40,702 nucleotides of DNA, taken from assembly GCA_900315125.1 (NCBI GenBank), contig OMXT01000066.1:1-40702 (forward strand). The letters are read 5' to 3'. This DNA comes from an uncultured Eubacteriales bacterium (GTDB taxonomy: Bacteria > Bacillota > Clostridia > Peptostreptococcales > Anaerovoracaceae). This document shows, in pieces, positions 24,043 through 32,350 of this stretch; the first letter of the stretch is position 1; each line of letters starts with the position of its first letter. The notes beneath the pieces were generated by a model. The model worked only from the letters and a program-made list of their open reading frames with translations, did no database searches and was not told where the DNA came from. A program made the translations under genes and the position numbers.

Positions 24043-25443
24043 ATGAGTAAAAAACTGAGAATTATGGAGACGGTGATCCGGGATGGTCAGCAGTCCCTGA
24101 TCGCCACAAGGATGCCCAGTGAGGATATGCTGCCCATACTCGGCACCATGGACAGTGTTGGCTATGAAGCGGTAGAATGCTGGGGCGGTGCGACATTTGA
24201 TTCCTGTATCCGCTTCCTTGGGGAGGATCCCTGGGAGCGGCTGCGGACCATCCGAAAGGCTATGCCTAATACGCAGCTGCAGATGCTGCTTCGAGGACAG
24301 AATATTCTCGGATACCGCCACTATTCTGATGATGTTGTGGATTATTTTGTGAAGAAATCCATAGAGAACGGAATAGACCGGATCCGTATATTTGACGCGC
24401 TGAACGATGTGCGCAATGTCAGGACGGCGGTAGAAGCAACCAAAAAATACGGCGCTCACGCCCAGGTCGCCATGTCTTACACGATCGGCGAGCCCTATAC
24501 ACCGGAGTACTGGGTCGGCCTTGCGAAGAAGATACAGGATATGGGTGCGGATTCTATCTGCATAAAAGACATGGCGGGACTCATGGTTCCCAATGCGGCC
24601 AGGGAGATGATCCGGGCGCTCAAGGCAAATCTGGATATTCCCATTCAGCTGCACAGCCACTGCACAAGCGGCGTGGCTCCCATAACATATTATGTAGCTG
24701 TGAAGGAAGGATGCGACGTTGTAGACTGTGCCATCAGTCCGTTTTCCGGCGGTACGAGCCAGCCGGCGACAGAAGTCATGGCAGAGACGTTCCGGGGCAC
24801 AGAATATGATACGGGTCTGGATATGGAGAAACTGGAAAAGATCGCGGATCATTTCCGCGAGGTCCGGGAAAAGAACCTGGCAAGCGGACAGATGAGCACC
24901 AAGGTCCTGGCAACAGATATCAAGACCCTGATCTACCAGGTACCGGGCGGAATGCTGTCGAACCTCGTTTCCCAGCTGAAGGAGCAGAATGCAGAAGATA
25001 AATATATGGATGTGCTCAGGGAGATCCCCAACGTTCGCAATGACTTCGGCATGCCGCCTCTGGTCACGCCCTCATCCCAGATCGTCGGTACCCAGGCAGT
25101 GCTGAATGTTCTCCTGGGCGAACGGTATAAGGTGGTCACCAAGGAGGCCAGGGAGCTCCTGCGGGGTGCGTACGGCGCGACGCCGCTTCCCATGAACCAG
25201 GAACTGATCGAGAAGAATATTGCTCCGGAAGAAATGATAACTTGCCGTCCGGCGGATCTTTTGGAACCGGAGCTGGATAAGCTGGAGAAGGAGCTGGGTG
25301 AATATAAAGAGCAGGATGAGGACGTGCTGACGTACGCGCTCTTCCCGAATGTGGCGCTTGACTTCTTCCGCCAGAGGAGAGCGAAGCGTCACGGGATCGA
25401 TATGAATGCCTTCGACGCGAAGAACAAATCCTATCCGGTATGA
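24043..25443 (+). CDS. Oxaloacetate decarboxylase/transcarboxylase 5S-type carboxyltransferase subunit (OadA N-terminal part)
   Basis: A 466-residue carboxyltransferase of the OadA/PycB/5S family, which moves CO2 between oxaloacetate or pyruvate and biotin. The TIM-barrel active site is intact: D14 in IRDGQQSL, the carbamylated-lysine position K175 in CIKDMAGLM, and metal ligands H204 and H206 in LHSHCTSG. The C-terminal conserved region includes YQVPGGMLSNL and NDFGMPPLVTPSSQIVGTQAV. The protein stops after the PYC/OADA domain and has no biotinyl domain (full OadA is nearer 600 residues), so it must use the separate carrier protein upstream. AAGGAG precedes the ATG. An 88-base gap with a stem-loop separates it from the OadB-type gene. 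Confidence 0.92.
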   Translation: MSKKLRIMETVIRDGQQSLIATRMPSEDMLPILGTMDSVGYEAVECWGGATFDSCIRFLGEDPWERLRTIRKAMPNTQLQMLLRGQNILGYRHYSDDVVDYFVKKSIENGIDRIRIFDALNDVRNVRTAVEATKKYGAHAQVAMSYTIGEPYTPEYWVGLAKKIQDMGADSICIKDMAGLMVPNAAREMIRALKANLDIPIQLHSHCTSGVAPITYYVAVKEGCDVVDCAISPFSGGTSQPATEVMAETFRGTEYDTGLDMEKLEKIADHFREVREKNLASGQMSTKVLATDIKTLIYQVPGGMLSNLVSQLKEQNAEDKYMDVLREIPNVRNDFGMPPLVTPSSQIVGTQAVLNVLLGERYKVVTKEARELLRGAYGATPLPMNQELIEKNIAPEEMITCRPADLLEPELDKLEKELGEYKEQDEDVLTYALFPNVALDFFRQRRAKRHGIDMNAFDAKNKSYPV

Positions 25444-25474
25444 TATCGGAAGATGATAATTGCATCAAACACAG

Positions 25475-25507
25475 AGAAGACCCGCGGCGGAATGCCGCGG
25501 GTCTTCT
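25475..25507. terminator. Bidirectional terminator between convergent genes
   Basis: A 14-base-pair perfect stem (25475-25488 with 25494-25507; core GACCCGCGGC) around loop GGAAT, between the carboxyltransferase gene and the convergent Big_2/amidase gene. A short T-run follows on the plus strand. Confidence 0.8.
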
Positions 25508-25536
25508 GTTTGCCGGTCAGGTCTTTGTTATAATAA

Positions 25537-26982
25537 TCATATGCGCAGAACGGTATAGCCGAAGTTCCACAGTTTGGCCACGTAGATCTCGTCCCGGCTG
25601 CCTTCGCCGCTCTTTCCGTTGTGGTCATCGTGGGCCGCCACGGTCTTGCCGTCTCCGATGTAGATCTCCACATGGCGGTTCGGGTTGATCAGGATATCGC
25701 CGGGTTTGAGGTCTTTGGTGGTCCTGATCTTAATCTTTTTCCATCCGGCTTTGATCAGTTTATTGTACAGATCAGTGCAGCCGCCGATCTTATAGCTCCC
25801 GCAGTATTCCAGGAACTGGGGATCGCCGTATCCGTGGGCGACGGCGGCGCCGACGAATGAGGCGCAGTCATAGTCCTTTGAATCCCCGGGATTGCAGATC
25901 GCGCAGTAGCGATTGTACTTCGTTTTTCCATTGCAGCTGCCTTTATATCTCGTGCTCATGGAATAGCCGTAGGAGCTGTCGTCTGCGATCTTCAGCGCCC
26001 AGTTGACCATGGAGACTGTGTTCGGGGATACCGTTACATGGAAAACGGCGGACGCGCCGCATTTCGAAACTGCAGAGATCTTCGCACTGCCGGGGGATAC
26101 CGCTGTGACTTTACCTGCGGCGGTGACTTTGGCAACAGAGGTATTGGAACTTTTCCAGGATACCGATGTATCAAAGGCCTCGCTGGCGGTGACCGAAAGT
26201 ATTACGGACTTAGTGTCGTCCAAAGATACAGATGTGCTTCCCACCGGGGTGACTTGCGTCGAGTAGCGGTCGATAATCGTGACTGTGGTAGTCTTTTTCA
26301 GTCCATTGTGGGCGACCGTTGTAATATTTACGCTGCCGTTTGCTTTGGCTGTGACCCTACCCTTGCTGTCCACGGACGCGATGGAGCTGTTAGAAGATTT
26401 CCATGTGACCCGCTTCGAGACCTTGCCATTTGGTTTCGCCTTGAATGTGTAGGTCTGTCCTTTGTACATTTTCGTCTTACTCTTCGTCAGCGTGATGTTC
26501 GTCGCATTGGGATAGCCGGGGCTGACAGATACATAAGATGACAGCTTCCCGGGGGTGCCGCCCACATAGGGACGGACTTTGATGCAGGCATACTTCTTTT
26601 TCAGATAGAGTACTTTAGACTGGGATTTGGTTACAGCCAGCTTCTTATATTTTCCATTATACTTCTTCGCTGTGTAAATCACGTACTTCGTAGCTGCTTC
26701 CGAGCCGGCGCTGTCCCAGGAGAGTTCCACCCTGCGGTAGCCTTCCCGTTTCAGGTCCGTCTGGAGCTCAGACTGTGAGACGTTGACATTGCCGTACAGA
26801 TCTGTAATCCGTGCATCTGCAGTTTCTGTTTGCTTCTTAGCCTTGTCAGAATTGGACTTGGACGCAGCCATGACAGGAGACGTCAGGGCGCCAAGGAACA
26901 AAGTCAGGGCTGCGGCTGTGATGACAGCAAGTATTACCTTGGACCGGACCGTAACAGGCTGTGGGGAAGGGGAATTTAACAT
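25537..26982 (-). CDS. Secreted cysteine amidase with fibronectin-III-like and Big_2 domains
   Basis: A 481-residue exported protein. Residues 1-40 are a signal peptide (VILAVITAAALTLFLGALTSPVMA). About 65-155 is a fibronectin-III-like domain with the pattern RRVELSWDSAG..YVIYTAKKYNGKYKKL. Two Big_2 domains follow (VTWKSSNSSIASVDSKGRVTA and VSWKSSNTSVAKVTAAGKVTA). The last 150 residues form an NlpC/P60- or CHAP-like hydrolase, with nucleophile cysteine in DYDCASFVGAAVAHG, LKPGDILI, and catalytic histidine in NRHVEIYIGDG. It probably cuts peptidoglycan or cross-link peptides outside the cell. GAGGAG precedes the ATG. A separate group of four cysteines before the catalytic domain (CNGK..CAICN) might form disulfides or bind metal. 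Confidence 0.85.
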   Translation of the reverse strand: MLNSPSPQPVTVRSKVILAVITAAALTLFLGALTSPVMAASKSNSDKAKKQTETADARITDLYGNVNVSQSELQTDLKREGYRRVELSWDSAGSEAATKYVIYTAKKYNGKYKKLAVTKSQSKVLYLKKKYACIKVRPYVGGTPGKLSSYVSVSPGYPNATNITLTKSKTKMYKGQTYTFKAKPNGKVSKRVTWKSSNSSIASVDSKGRVTAKANGSVNITTVAHNGLKKTTTVTIIDRYSTQVTPVGSTSVSLDDTKSVILSVTASEAFDTSVSWKSSNTSVAKVTAAGKVTAVSPGSAKISAVSKCGASAVFHVTVSPNTVSMVNWALKIADDSSYGYSMSTRYKGSCNGKTKYNRYCAICNPGDSKDYDCASFVGAAVAHGYGDPQFLEYCGSYKIGGCTDLYNKLIKAGWKKIKIRTTKDLKPGDILINPNRHVEIYIGDGKTVAAHDDHNGKSGEGSRDEIYVAKLWNFGYTVLRI

Positions 26983-27048
26983 ATTTGACTCCTCTGCATA
27001 AGTACATAAGTACGATTTATCGGGTTTACATAAAACTGAATATTATTT

Positions 27049-27077
27049 ATTATATCACAGAGAGCGCAGAAAAGAAA
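27049..27077 (-). promoter_or_regulatory. Promoter of the Big_2/amidase gene
   Basis: On the minus strand TTTCTT and TATAAT are spaced by 17 bases, with TGA directly before TATAAT. The leader is about 60 bases and contains GTACTTAT twice in tandem. Confidence 0.5.
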
Positions 27078-27241
27078 AGCAAAAAATATTCATGCGTGCT
27101 GAAGCGAAAACTGCAGCCTGAAAAACAGACATAGACAGATGCAGAAAAATGAATAGTGAGTATACAATAATATTATACTTGACAACCATAAAACTGCCGC
27201 CGCACGCGGGGCTCTTTTGACGCTTTAACGGGGATTCCATC

Positions 27242-27264
27242 CGGTGCGGGGCTTTTCAGCACCG
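27242..27264. promoter_or_regulatory. Inverted repeat overlapping the rdgB promoter
   Basis: CGGTGC (27242-27247) and GCACCG (27259-27264) with an 11-base gap, covering the -35 element and start of the spacer. It could be a repressor site. The stretch 26983-27328 is otherwise free of genes and holds only two promoters and AT-rich sequence. Confidence 0.35.
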
Positions 27265-27281
27265 AGAAAGTATGGTATTAT
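27253..27281 (+). promoter_or_regulatory. Promoter of the rdgB operon
   Basis: TTTTCA (27253-27258) and TATTAT (27276-27281) are spaced by 17 bases, with TGG directly before the -10 (an extended -10). Confidence 0.5.
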
Positions 27282-27328
27282 ATAACGATAGATTTGCAAG
27301 AAACAGGTATCATACGGAGGTATCCGAT

Positions 27329-27937
27329 ATGGAGAAAATCATAGCTGCATCACGCAACAGCCATAAGATCAGGGAAATGAATGCCATCACAAAGGCTATG
27401 GGAATCACTGTGATATCAAGAGATGAGGCGGGTGTGCCTCCCATAGAGATCGTAGAAGACGGTCAGACATTTGAGGAAAATTCTTATAAGAAGGCCAGTG
27501 TGATTTCCAGGATGACAGGATGCGCAGCCATTGCCGATGACTCCGGGCTGATGGTAGACTGTCTGGATGGAGCGCCGGGTGTATATTCTGCAAGATTTGC
27601 AGGGGAAGACTGCGACGACAGCAGAAATAACGAAAAACTCCTTCGGATGATGGAAGGTGTTCCTTACAGTAAACGAACCGCCAGATTCGTCTCGGTAATT
27701 ACCGTCGTGTTCGCTGATGGAAGCAGTGTCTCTTCCAGGGGCGAATGCCGGGGACATATCCTGACGGAGCTTCATGGGGAGAATGGGTTCGGCTATGATC
27801 CGCTCTTTGTTCCGGAAGGATATGATCAGACATTTGCAGAAATCTCCGCGGATGAAAAGAACAGGATCAGTCATCGGGCGAAGGCTCTGGCAGGGCTGAG
27901 AGATCTGCTTGAGAACAGAGAAGCAACGCATGAGTAA
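27329..27937 (+). CDS. rdgB: RdgB/HAM1 non-canonical purine NTP pyrophosphatase
   Basis: A 202-residue house-cleaning enzyme that hydrolyses ITP, dITP and XTP to monophosphates, keeping deaminated purines out of nucleic acids. Family segments are IIAASRNSHKIREM at the N-terminus (usually TxNxxK), FEENSYKKA, ADDSGLMVDCLDGAPGVYSARFAG, GYDPLF and SHRAKAL. Length is normal. The ATG at 27329 follows GGAGG; an open frame upstream adds 19 atypical residues. It is the first of five closely packed genes. Its stop overlaps the start of the YihY-like gene by 8 bases. Confidence 0.95.
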   Translation: MEKIIAASRNSHKIREMNAITKAMGITVISRDEAGVPPIEIVEDGQTFEENSYKKASVISRMTGCAAIADDSGLMVDCLDGAPGVYSARFAGEDCDDSRNNEKLLRMMEGVPYSKRTARFVSVITVVFADGSSVSSRGECRGHILTELHGENGFGYDPLFVPEGYDQTFAEISADEKNRISHRAKALAGLRDLLENREATHE

Positions 27938-28757
27938 AAAAGAACGGATCAAAAAGATGGTGCTCCTGGGGATCAAACAGTTCGGTGATCCCTATTACCA
28001 GGGCTTTGCCGCTCAGATCGCATTCTTCATCATGCTGTCTCTCGTGCCGACGATCGTCGTCATATCGCAGCTGCTCGGTGTCATGAATATTACCAACCTC
28101 GATCTGCTGAGTCAGTGGATCGATGCGTATGTCGCGCCTAAAATGGGAAATGTGATCAAGGGCCTTCTGGGAAACCGCGCGCCTGTCAGCAACAATATCG
28201 TCCTGATCGTCATGGCAGTATGGGCGGCCTCCAGGGCTCAGTTTTCCATGATGAGGATCGCCAATTATACTTATTCCAGCGGCCGGTCAACGGGGAACTT
28301 CTGGACGGAGCGGCTCCGTTCCGTGCGGACCATGGGGAGCTTCATCCTGACGCTGGCTTTCGTTATCGTTATACTGGTCTATGGAAAGCAGCTGCTTTAT
28401 CTGCTTGTGGGAAGGATCGCGCCGAGTCATCTGATTACGAGATACTGGTCCCTGTTTCGCTGGCCGCTTGCGGCAGTACTGTACTTCCTGGTGATCCTCT
28501 ATAACTACTATGTGCTGCCCATAGAGCGGCTCAGTATCCGGGAACTGATTCCTGGAACGCTGTTTGCCTCCGCGGGCATGGTCATCGTCACGGTGTTCTA
28601 TGCAATATATACGGGCTATATCGTTAACTACAATATCATTTACGGGTCCCTGTCATCCATCGTCGCCCTGCTGTTCTGGTTCTATTTCCTGAGCTGGGTG
28701 CTGGTGCTGGGTATCCTGGTAAATAAGGTATTTAAAGATACTAAGGAAAAGAGGTAA
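27930..28757 (+). CDS. YihY/BrkB-family inner membrane protein
   Basis: A 275-residue membrane protein with about six hydrophobic helices, matching the YihY/virulence-factor-BrkB family (once annotated as RNase BN). Marks are GFAAQIAFFIMLSLVPTIVVI near the N-terminus, then AVWAASRAQFSMMRIANYTY, and the polar centre YYVLPIERLSIRELIPGTLFAS, followed by YGSLSSIVALLFWFYFLSWVLVLGILVNKVF. The family function is unproven and transport or envelope roles have been suggested. The ATG at 27930 lies inside the end of rdgB. The stop overlaps an ATG of the radical SAM gene. Confidence 0.88.
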   Translation: MSKKERIKKMVLLGIKQFGDPYYQGFAAQIAFFIMLSLVPTIVVISQLLGVMNITNLDLLSQWIDAYVAPKMGNVIKGLLGNRAPVSNNIVLIVMAVWAASRAQFSMMRIANYTYSSGRSTGNFWTERLRSVRTMGSFILTLAFVIVILVYGKQLLYLLVGRIAPSHLITRYWSLFRWPLAAVLYFLVILYNYYVLPIERLSIRELIPGTLFASAGMVIVTVFYAIYTGYIVNYNIIYGSLSSIVALLFWFYFLSWVLVLGILVNKVFKDTKEKR

Positions 28758-28762
28758 TGAAC

Positions 28763-29371
28763 ATGAAACTTACAGAAGAGATCGGAGACGTTCTTTACGA
28801 TTACGGGAGCGGGCTGTACGCGAATATCACCAATCGCTGCCCCTGCGCCTGTGAGTTCTGTATCCGGACGATGACGGATTCTCTTGGAAGCGCAGATTCC
28901 CTGTGGCTGAAGCGTGAGCCGACGCCGGAAGAAGTAATAGAAATGCTGGGCGACTGGGATCTGTCCAAATATGAAGAACTTGTATTCTGCGGATACGGGG
29001 AGCCCATGGAACGGCTGGAGGATCTGCTGACGATCGCCCGCTGGATCAAGAAAAATACAGATCTGAAAGTAAGAATTAATACAAACGGACTGGGCGATCT
29101 GATCAACGGAAGACCGGTGGAGCCGGAGCTTGCGGGTGTGATCGATGCAGTGTCGGTCAGCCTTAATCAGTCCGACGCACAGAAATATAACGACCTCTGC
29201 CACCCGAAGTTCGGCATTGAATCCTATGACGCCATGCTGGACTTTACCAGAGAAGTAAAGAAGTATGTGCCCCGGGTTGCTATGTCTGTTGTAGGTGTGA
29301 TCCCGCAGGAAGATATCGATCGCTGCGCTTCTATTGCAGAGGAACTGGATGTACCCTTCAGGGTCAGATAG
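28763..29371 (+). CDS. Radical SAM protein, TatD-associated type
   Basis: A 202-residue radical SAM protein. The cluster-binding motif C26-x3-C30-x2-C33 (from NRCPCACEFC) is close to the N-terminus, followed by the SAM-binding segment VFCGYGEPMERLEDLL and INTNGLGDLI, then AVSVSLNQSDAQKY. It resembles the short radical SAM proteins often encoded beside or fused to TatD-type nucleases. No tatD gene is in this window, and the substrate is unknown. The second ATG (28763) is preferred because the first, at 28757, lies only 2 bases after GAGG. The protein is about 100 residues shorter than typical radical SAM enzymes and would form only a partial barrel, as its relatives do. Confidence 0.82.
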   Translation: MKLTEEIGDVLYDYGSGLYANITNRCPCACEFCIRTMTDSLGSADSLWLKREPTPEEVIEMLGDWDLSKYEELVFCGYGEPMERLEDLLTIARWIKKNTDLKVRINTNGLGDLINGRPVEPELAGVIDAVSVSLNQSDAQKYNDLCHPKFGIESYDAMLDFTREVKKYVPRVAMSVVGVIPQEDIDRCASIAEELDVPFRVR

Positions 29372-29389
29372 GAAGGGTGCATTTACTGG

Positions 29390-30088
29390 ATGAGAAGCGA
29401 CAGATACAGCAGGAAAAGACGATACCGTGTCCGGCCGAGATTCTATGTATTCACTGCCGTGTTCGTCATTCTGATTTTTCTGGCAGCTTTCCTGATTCTG
29501 CAGGCAGTACTCCCAAAGGACCATGGCGTTCATGTTGGCGCGCCGGCATTTAAGACGGAACAGGGGCTGAGTTATGAACAGGGTCTGCGTGTGATGCTGG
29601 CGGCGAAGAAATATATCAATACGCCGGGTCTGACCTATGACGCGTCTTATTTCGTCGACGGTTATCCGCCGAAGAAGATCGGCGTCTGCACCGACGTTAT
29701 ATGGAATGGGCTGGCAGCCGTCGGAGTCGATTTCAAGTCATTGGTGGACAGCGATATCGACCGGCATTTTGATCGATATTCCGCTGTGATCTCCGTGAAA
29801 GATCCGAATATCGATTTCAGGTATGTGCCTGTCCTGAGGACCTATCTGGATGCCCATGCGATCAGACTGACGACAGATCCTTCTAATCTTCTGGCGTGGC
29901 AGCCGGGAGACATCGTCATATTTCAGGATGAGCATACGGCGATGGTCTCCTGTCTCAGAAATCTCCTGGGCTATCCCTACGTCATACAGCACGGAAAGGA
30001 TCCGGCGGGAGATGAAGACAGGCTGTATAATGACAGCGGCCTGGTCCTGACCGGGCATTACAGGTGGCCTCAGACGATTACATTTTAA
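29390..30088 (+). CDS. DUF1287-family membrane-anchored protein
   Basis: A 232-residue protein with a basic N-terminus, one membrane helix (about 18-41, FYVFTAVFVILIFLAAFLILQAV) and an external domain matching DUF1287. Key segments are YVDG/YPPKKIGVCTDVIWNGLAAVGVDF, DPNIDFRYVPVLRTYLD, LLAWQPGDIVIF and HTAMVSC, with IQHG near the end. The invariant GVCTDV cysteine and the later histidines resemble the NlpC/P60-like hydrolase arrangement, so a cell-wall or peptide hydrolase is possible, but the family's activity is not established. The N-terminus is more like an uncleaved anchor than a signal peptide. The start is 18 bases after the radical SAM gene. Confidence 0.82.
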   Translation: MRSDRYSRKRRYRVRPRFYVFTAVFVILIFLAAFLILQAVLPKDHGVHVGAPAFKTEQGLSYEQGLRVMLAAKKYINTPGLTYDASYFVDGYPPKKIGVCTDVIWNGLAAVGVDFKSLVDSDIDRHFDRYSAVISVKDPNIDFRYVPVLRTYLDAHAIRLTTDPSNLLAWQPGDIVIFQDEHTAMVSCLRNLLGYPYVIQHGKDPAGDEDRLYNDSGLVLTGHYRWPQTITF

Positions 30089-30112
30089 CGCAGTATACAG
30101 GAAAGGACGAAT

Positions 30113-31030
30113 ATGAAAAAGGCACTGATAATATTAAATCCCGCGGCGGGGACAAGGCAGGCCAATGGAGTCTTTGTTGAAATCATAAATATCTTCAACC
30201 GCGGCGGATATGCCCCGACGGTGATGGTCACTTCCGCCCGCGGCGAGGGAAAACAGATCGCAAGAGAAGAATCCGCGAACTTCGATGTTGTCGTTGCCAT
30301 CGGCGGAGACGGTACGTTTAACGAGGTAGTGGACGGTCTTCTTGAGGGACACGCGGACACGCCCATCGGCTATATCCCTGCGGGGAGCACCAATGACTTC
30401 GGCGCAAGTCTGGGAATCCCCCGGAACCTGCTGATGGCAGCGCAGAATATTGTAGAGGGCGTCCCAAAGAACCTCGATATAGGAAAGTTCAATGACAGAT
30501 ATTTTTCTTATGTAGCTTCGTTCGGAGCCTTTACACAGACGTCCTACTCAGCGCCCCAGGATCTGAAGAACCTGCTGGGGCATACCGCATACATACTGGA
30601 AGGCATTAAGGACATCCCATCCATCCGCCCCCAGAAACTGAGGCTGCGCAACGAGATCGGCGTGTACGGGGGAGAGTACATATTCGGGGCGGTCTGCAAC
30701 TCCACGTCCATGGGAGGTATACTGACCCTGGATCGAAAATATGTAGACATGAACGACGGAAAGTTCGAGGTCCTGCTCATTCGCTCGCCTAAGAACGTAG
30801 TAGAGCTGACCCAGATCGTCACAGCCCTGACCCAGGGGAATTATAAAAATTCACCACTCATGTCATTTTTCAGTTCCAGCCGGGTGGAGATCCTGGCAGA
30901 TCCCGATATGCCCTGGACCCTGGACGGCGAGTATCAGGAGGGATGTGAGAATATCGTAATAGAAAATAAAAAGAGTGCGATCCGTCTCATACTGCCGGAG
31001 GATGATGATATTTCCCGGAAGGGAGCATGA
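30113..31030 (+). CDS. Diacylglycerol kinase-like lipid kinase (DagK/YegS family)
   Basis: A 305-residue member of the diacylglycerol/sphingosine kinase-like family, which phosphorylates lipid alcohols with ATP at the inner face of the membrane. Visible are LILNPAAGTRQ at the start, the ATP-binding VVAIGGDGTFNEVVDGLL (about 62-79), IGYIPAGSTNDFGASLG, and in the second domain FGAVCNSTSMGG and PWTLDGEYQEG. In Gram-positive bacteria such enzymes recycle diacylglycerol released in lipoteichoic acid synthesis; the substrate here is inferred. AGGAAAGG lies before the ATG. It is the last gene of the rdgB run, followed by a terminator. Confidence 0.92.
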   Translation: MKKALIILNPAAGTRQANGVFVEIINIFNRGGYAPTVMVTSARGEGKQIAREESANFDVVVAIGGDGTFNEVVDGLLEGHADTPIGYIPAGSTNDFGASLGIPRNLLMAAQNIVEGVPKNLDIGKFNDRYFSYVASFGAFTQTSYSAPQDLKNLLGHTAYILEGIKDIPSIRPQKLRLRNEIGVYGGEYIFGAVCNSTSMGGILTLDRKYVDMNDGKFEVLLIRSPKNVVELTQIVTALTQGNYKNSPLMSFFSSSRVEILADPDMPWTLDGEYQEGCENIVIENKKSAIRLILPEDDDISRKGA

Positions 31031-31127
31031 GGAACAAAGACTGGTATGGAAGGTATTAATATGCACGCTCATGATTATTGATGCATCCGCACCAGTGAAG
31101 CCTTAAGAAAAATTAAGAAATTTAAGA

Positions 31128-31174
31128 AACGCTGTTTACATTGAATTTACATGGATACAGCGTTTTTTCTTTTT
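31128..31174 (+). terminator. Terminator of the rdgB-dagK operon
   Basis: AACGCTGT (31128-31135), 21-base loop, ACAGCGTT (31157-31164), followed by a T-rich run (TTTTCTTTT). Confidence 0.85.
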
Positions 31175-31205
31175 GCTTTGCTTTGTAAAATTGAACAAAG
31201 CGTAT

Positions 31206-31234
31206 TTGACAGAATAATGAATATCTTGTACTAT
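31206..31234 (+). promoter_or_regulatory. Promoter of the G5-NlpC/P60 gene
   Basis: A perfect TTGACA (31206-31211) and TACTAT (31229-31234) are spaced by 17 bases. The expected start near 31241 supports the ATG at 31285 and excludes the upstream TTG frame start. Confidence 0.75.
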
Positions 31235-31284
31235 TGTTTCGTATTCAACGGAAGGAATGCCCCAGAAACGAAAGAGTAGTTTAT

Positions 31285-32325
31285 ATGAAGGACAGTATTA
31301 ATCTATGGAAGGCTGCAGCAGCAGGCTGGGACAGGCACAAGAGAGCGATCAGTCTTATTATTGCAGCCGAACTTATCGTTGCCGTTGCGGCATTTTTCTG
31401 CACACAGGGCGTATATGCGGCGCAGGAGTACTGGCAGATCGAGGCAGGAGGGCACAGTGTAGCCATGCTGAAATCAGAAAGCCAGGCGAAGGAAGCCGTC
31501 ACGCTGCTGAAGAAAAGTTATAAGATGTCAGGATCTGAAAATCTCAAGGTAAACATTGAACCTGAGGTCCAGATCGAGAAGAAGTATTATGGTATCCGGG
31601 ACAAGGCTCCGGATACGCAGACACCGGAGCAGGCGGCAGCGCTGCTGAAGAGCGTAAAGAAAGACGGCAAGCCCCTCCTCATGGTCACCGCCACACAGAC
31701 TGTGGAGGAAAAGAACGCGATCGATTTTGATACGGTGAAGAGCACGTCAGACAAGCTGGCAATCAATACTGTTCACGTGAAGAATGACGGACAGAAGGGC
31801 GAGACGACCAGCACGGTGAAAAAGACAAGCATTAACGGAAATGTAGTCGGCAGAGATATCGTTGATTCCGAGATCACAGCAGAGGCGGAAGACCGGGTCG
31901 TTGTCGAAGGGACGAGGACCGGAGCCGCGCAGAAGGGAGAATACAGCACACAGGGCGGCAGCGAGTACAGCGCGTCTACAGGACAGGCTGTGGCAGACTT
32001 TGCACTGAAGTATGTGGGAAATCCATATGTATACGGCGGATCCAGCCTGACGAACGGAGCGGACTGTTCCGGATTCGTCATGGCGGTGTATGGTCATTAC
32101 GGAATCGGGCTTCCCCACGATGCGGGAGCAGACAGGCAGTATGGAAAGGAAGTTTCCATAAACGACGCGCAGCCGGGCGATCTGGTCTGCTATCCGGGTC
32201 ATATCGGCATATATATTGGAAACGGACAAATTGTCCACGCCATGAATGAATCTCACGGAATCTGTGTTTCCAATATCCATTACAGCGGCAAGCCGATCCT
32301 GACGGTAAGGAGGCTGCTGGGCTGA
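31285..32325 (+). CDS. Cell-wall hydrolase with G5 and NlpC/P60 domains
   Basis: A 346-residue exported protein. The hydrophobic segment at about 20-45 (ISLIIAAELIVAVAAFF) acts as signal or anchor. Residues about 133-211 form a G5 domain (TQTVEEKNAIDFDTVKS..GRDIVDSEITAEAEDRVVVEG), which binds wall polymers. The C-terminal 110 residues are an NlpC/P60 domain with nucleophile C261 in GADCSGFVMAV, catalytic H306 in YPGHIGIYIGNG and the third polar position in VHAMNES. Such enzymes are D,L-endopeptidases that cut peptidoglycan stems. The ATG at 31285 has only a weak GAAAGAG site, but the promoter position supports it. The gene is monocistronic between its own promoter and terminator. Confidence 0.9.
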   Translation: MKDSINLWKAAAAGWDRHKRAISLIIAAELIVAVAAFFCTQGVYAAQEYWQIEAGGHSVAMLKSESQAKEAVTLLKKSYKMSGSENLKVNIEPEVQIEKKYYGIRDKAPDTQTPEQAAALLKSVKKDGKPLLMVTATQTVEEKNAIDFDTVKSTSDKLAINTVHVKNDGQKGETTSTVKKTSINGNVVGRDIVDSEITAEAEDRVVVEGTRTGAAQKGEYSTQGGSEYSASTGQAVADFALKYVGNPYVYGGSSLTNGADCSGFVMAVYGHYGIGLPHDAGADRQYGKEVSINDAQPGDLVCYPGHIGIYIGNGQIVHAMNESHGICVSNIHYSGKPILTVRRLLG

Positions 32326-32350
32326 TACAATAAAGAAATATGAGGAAAGG

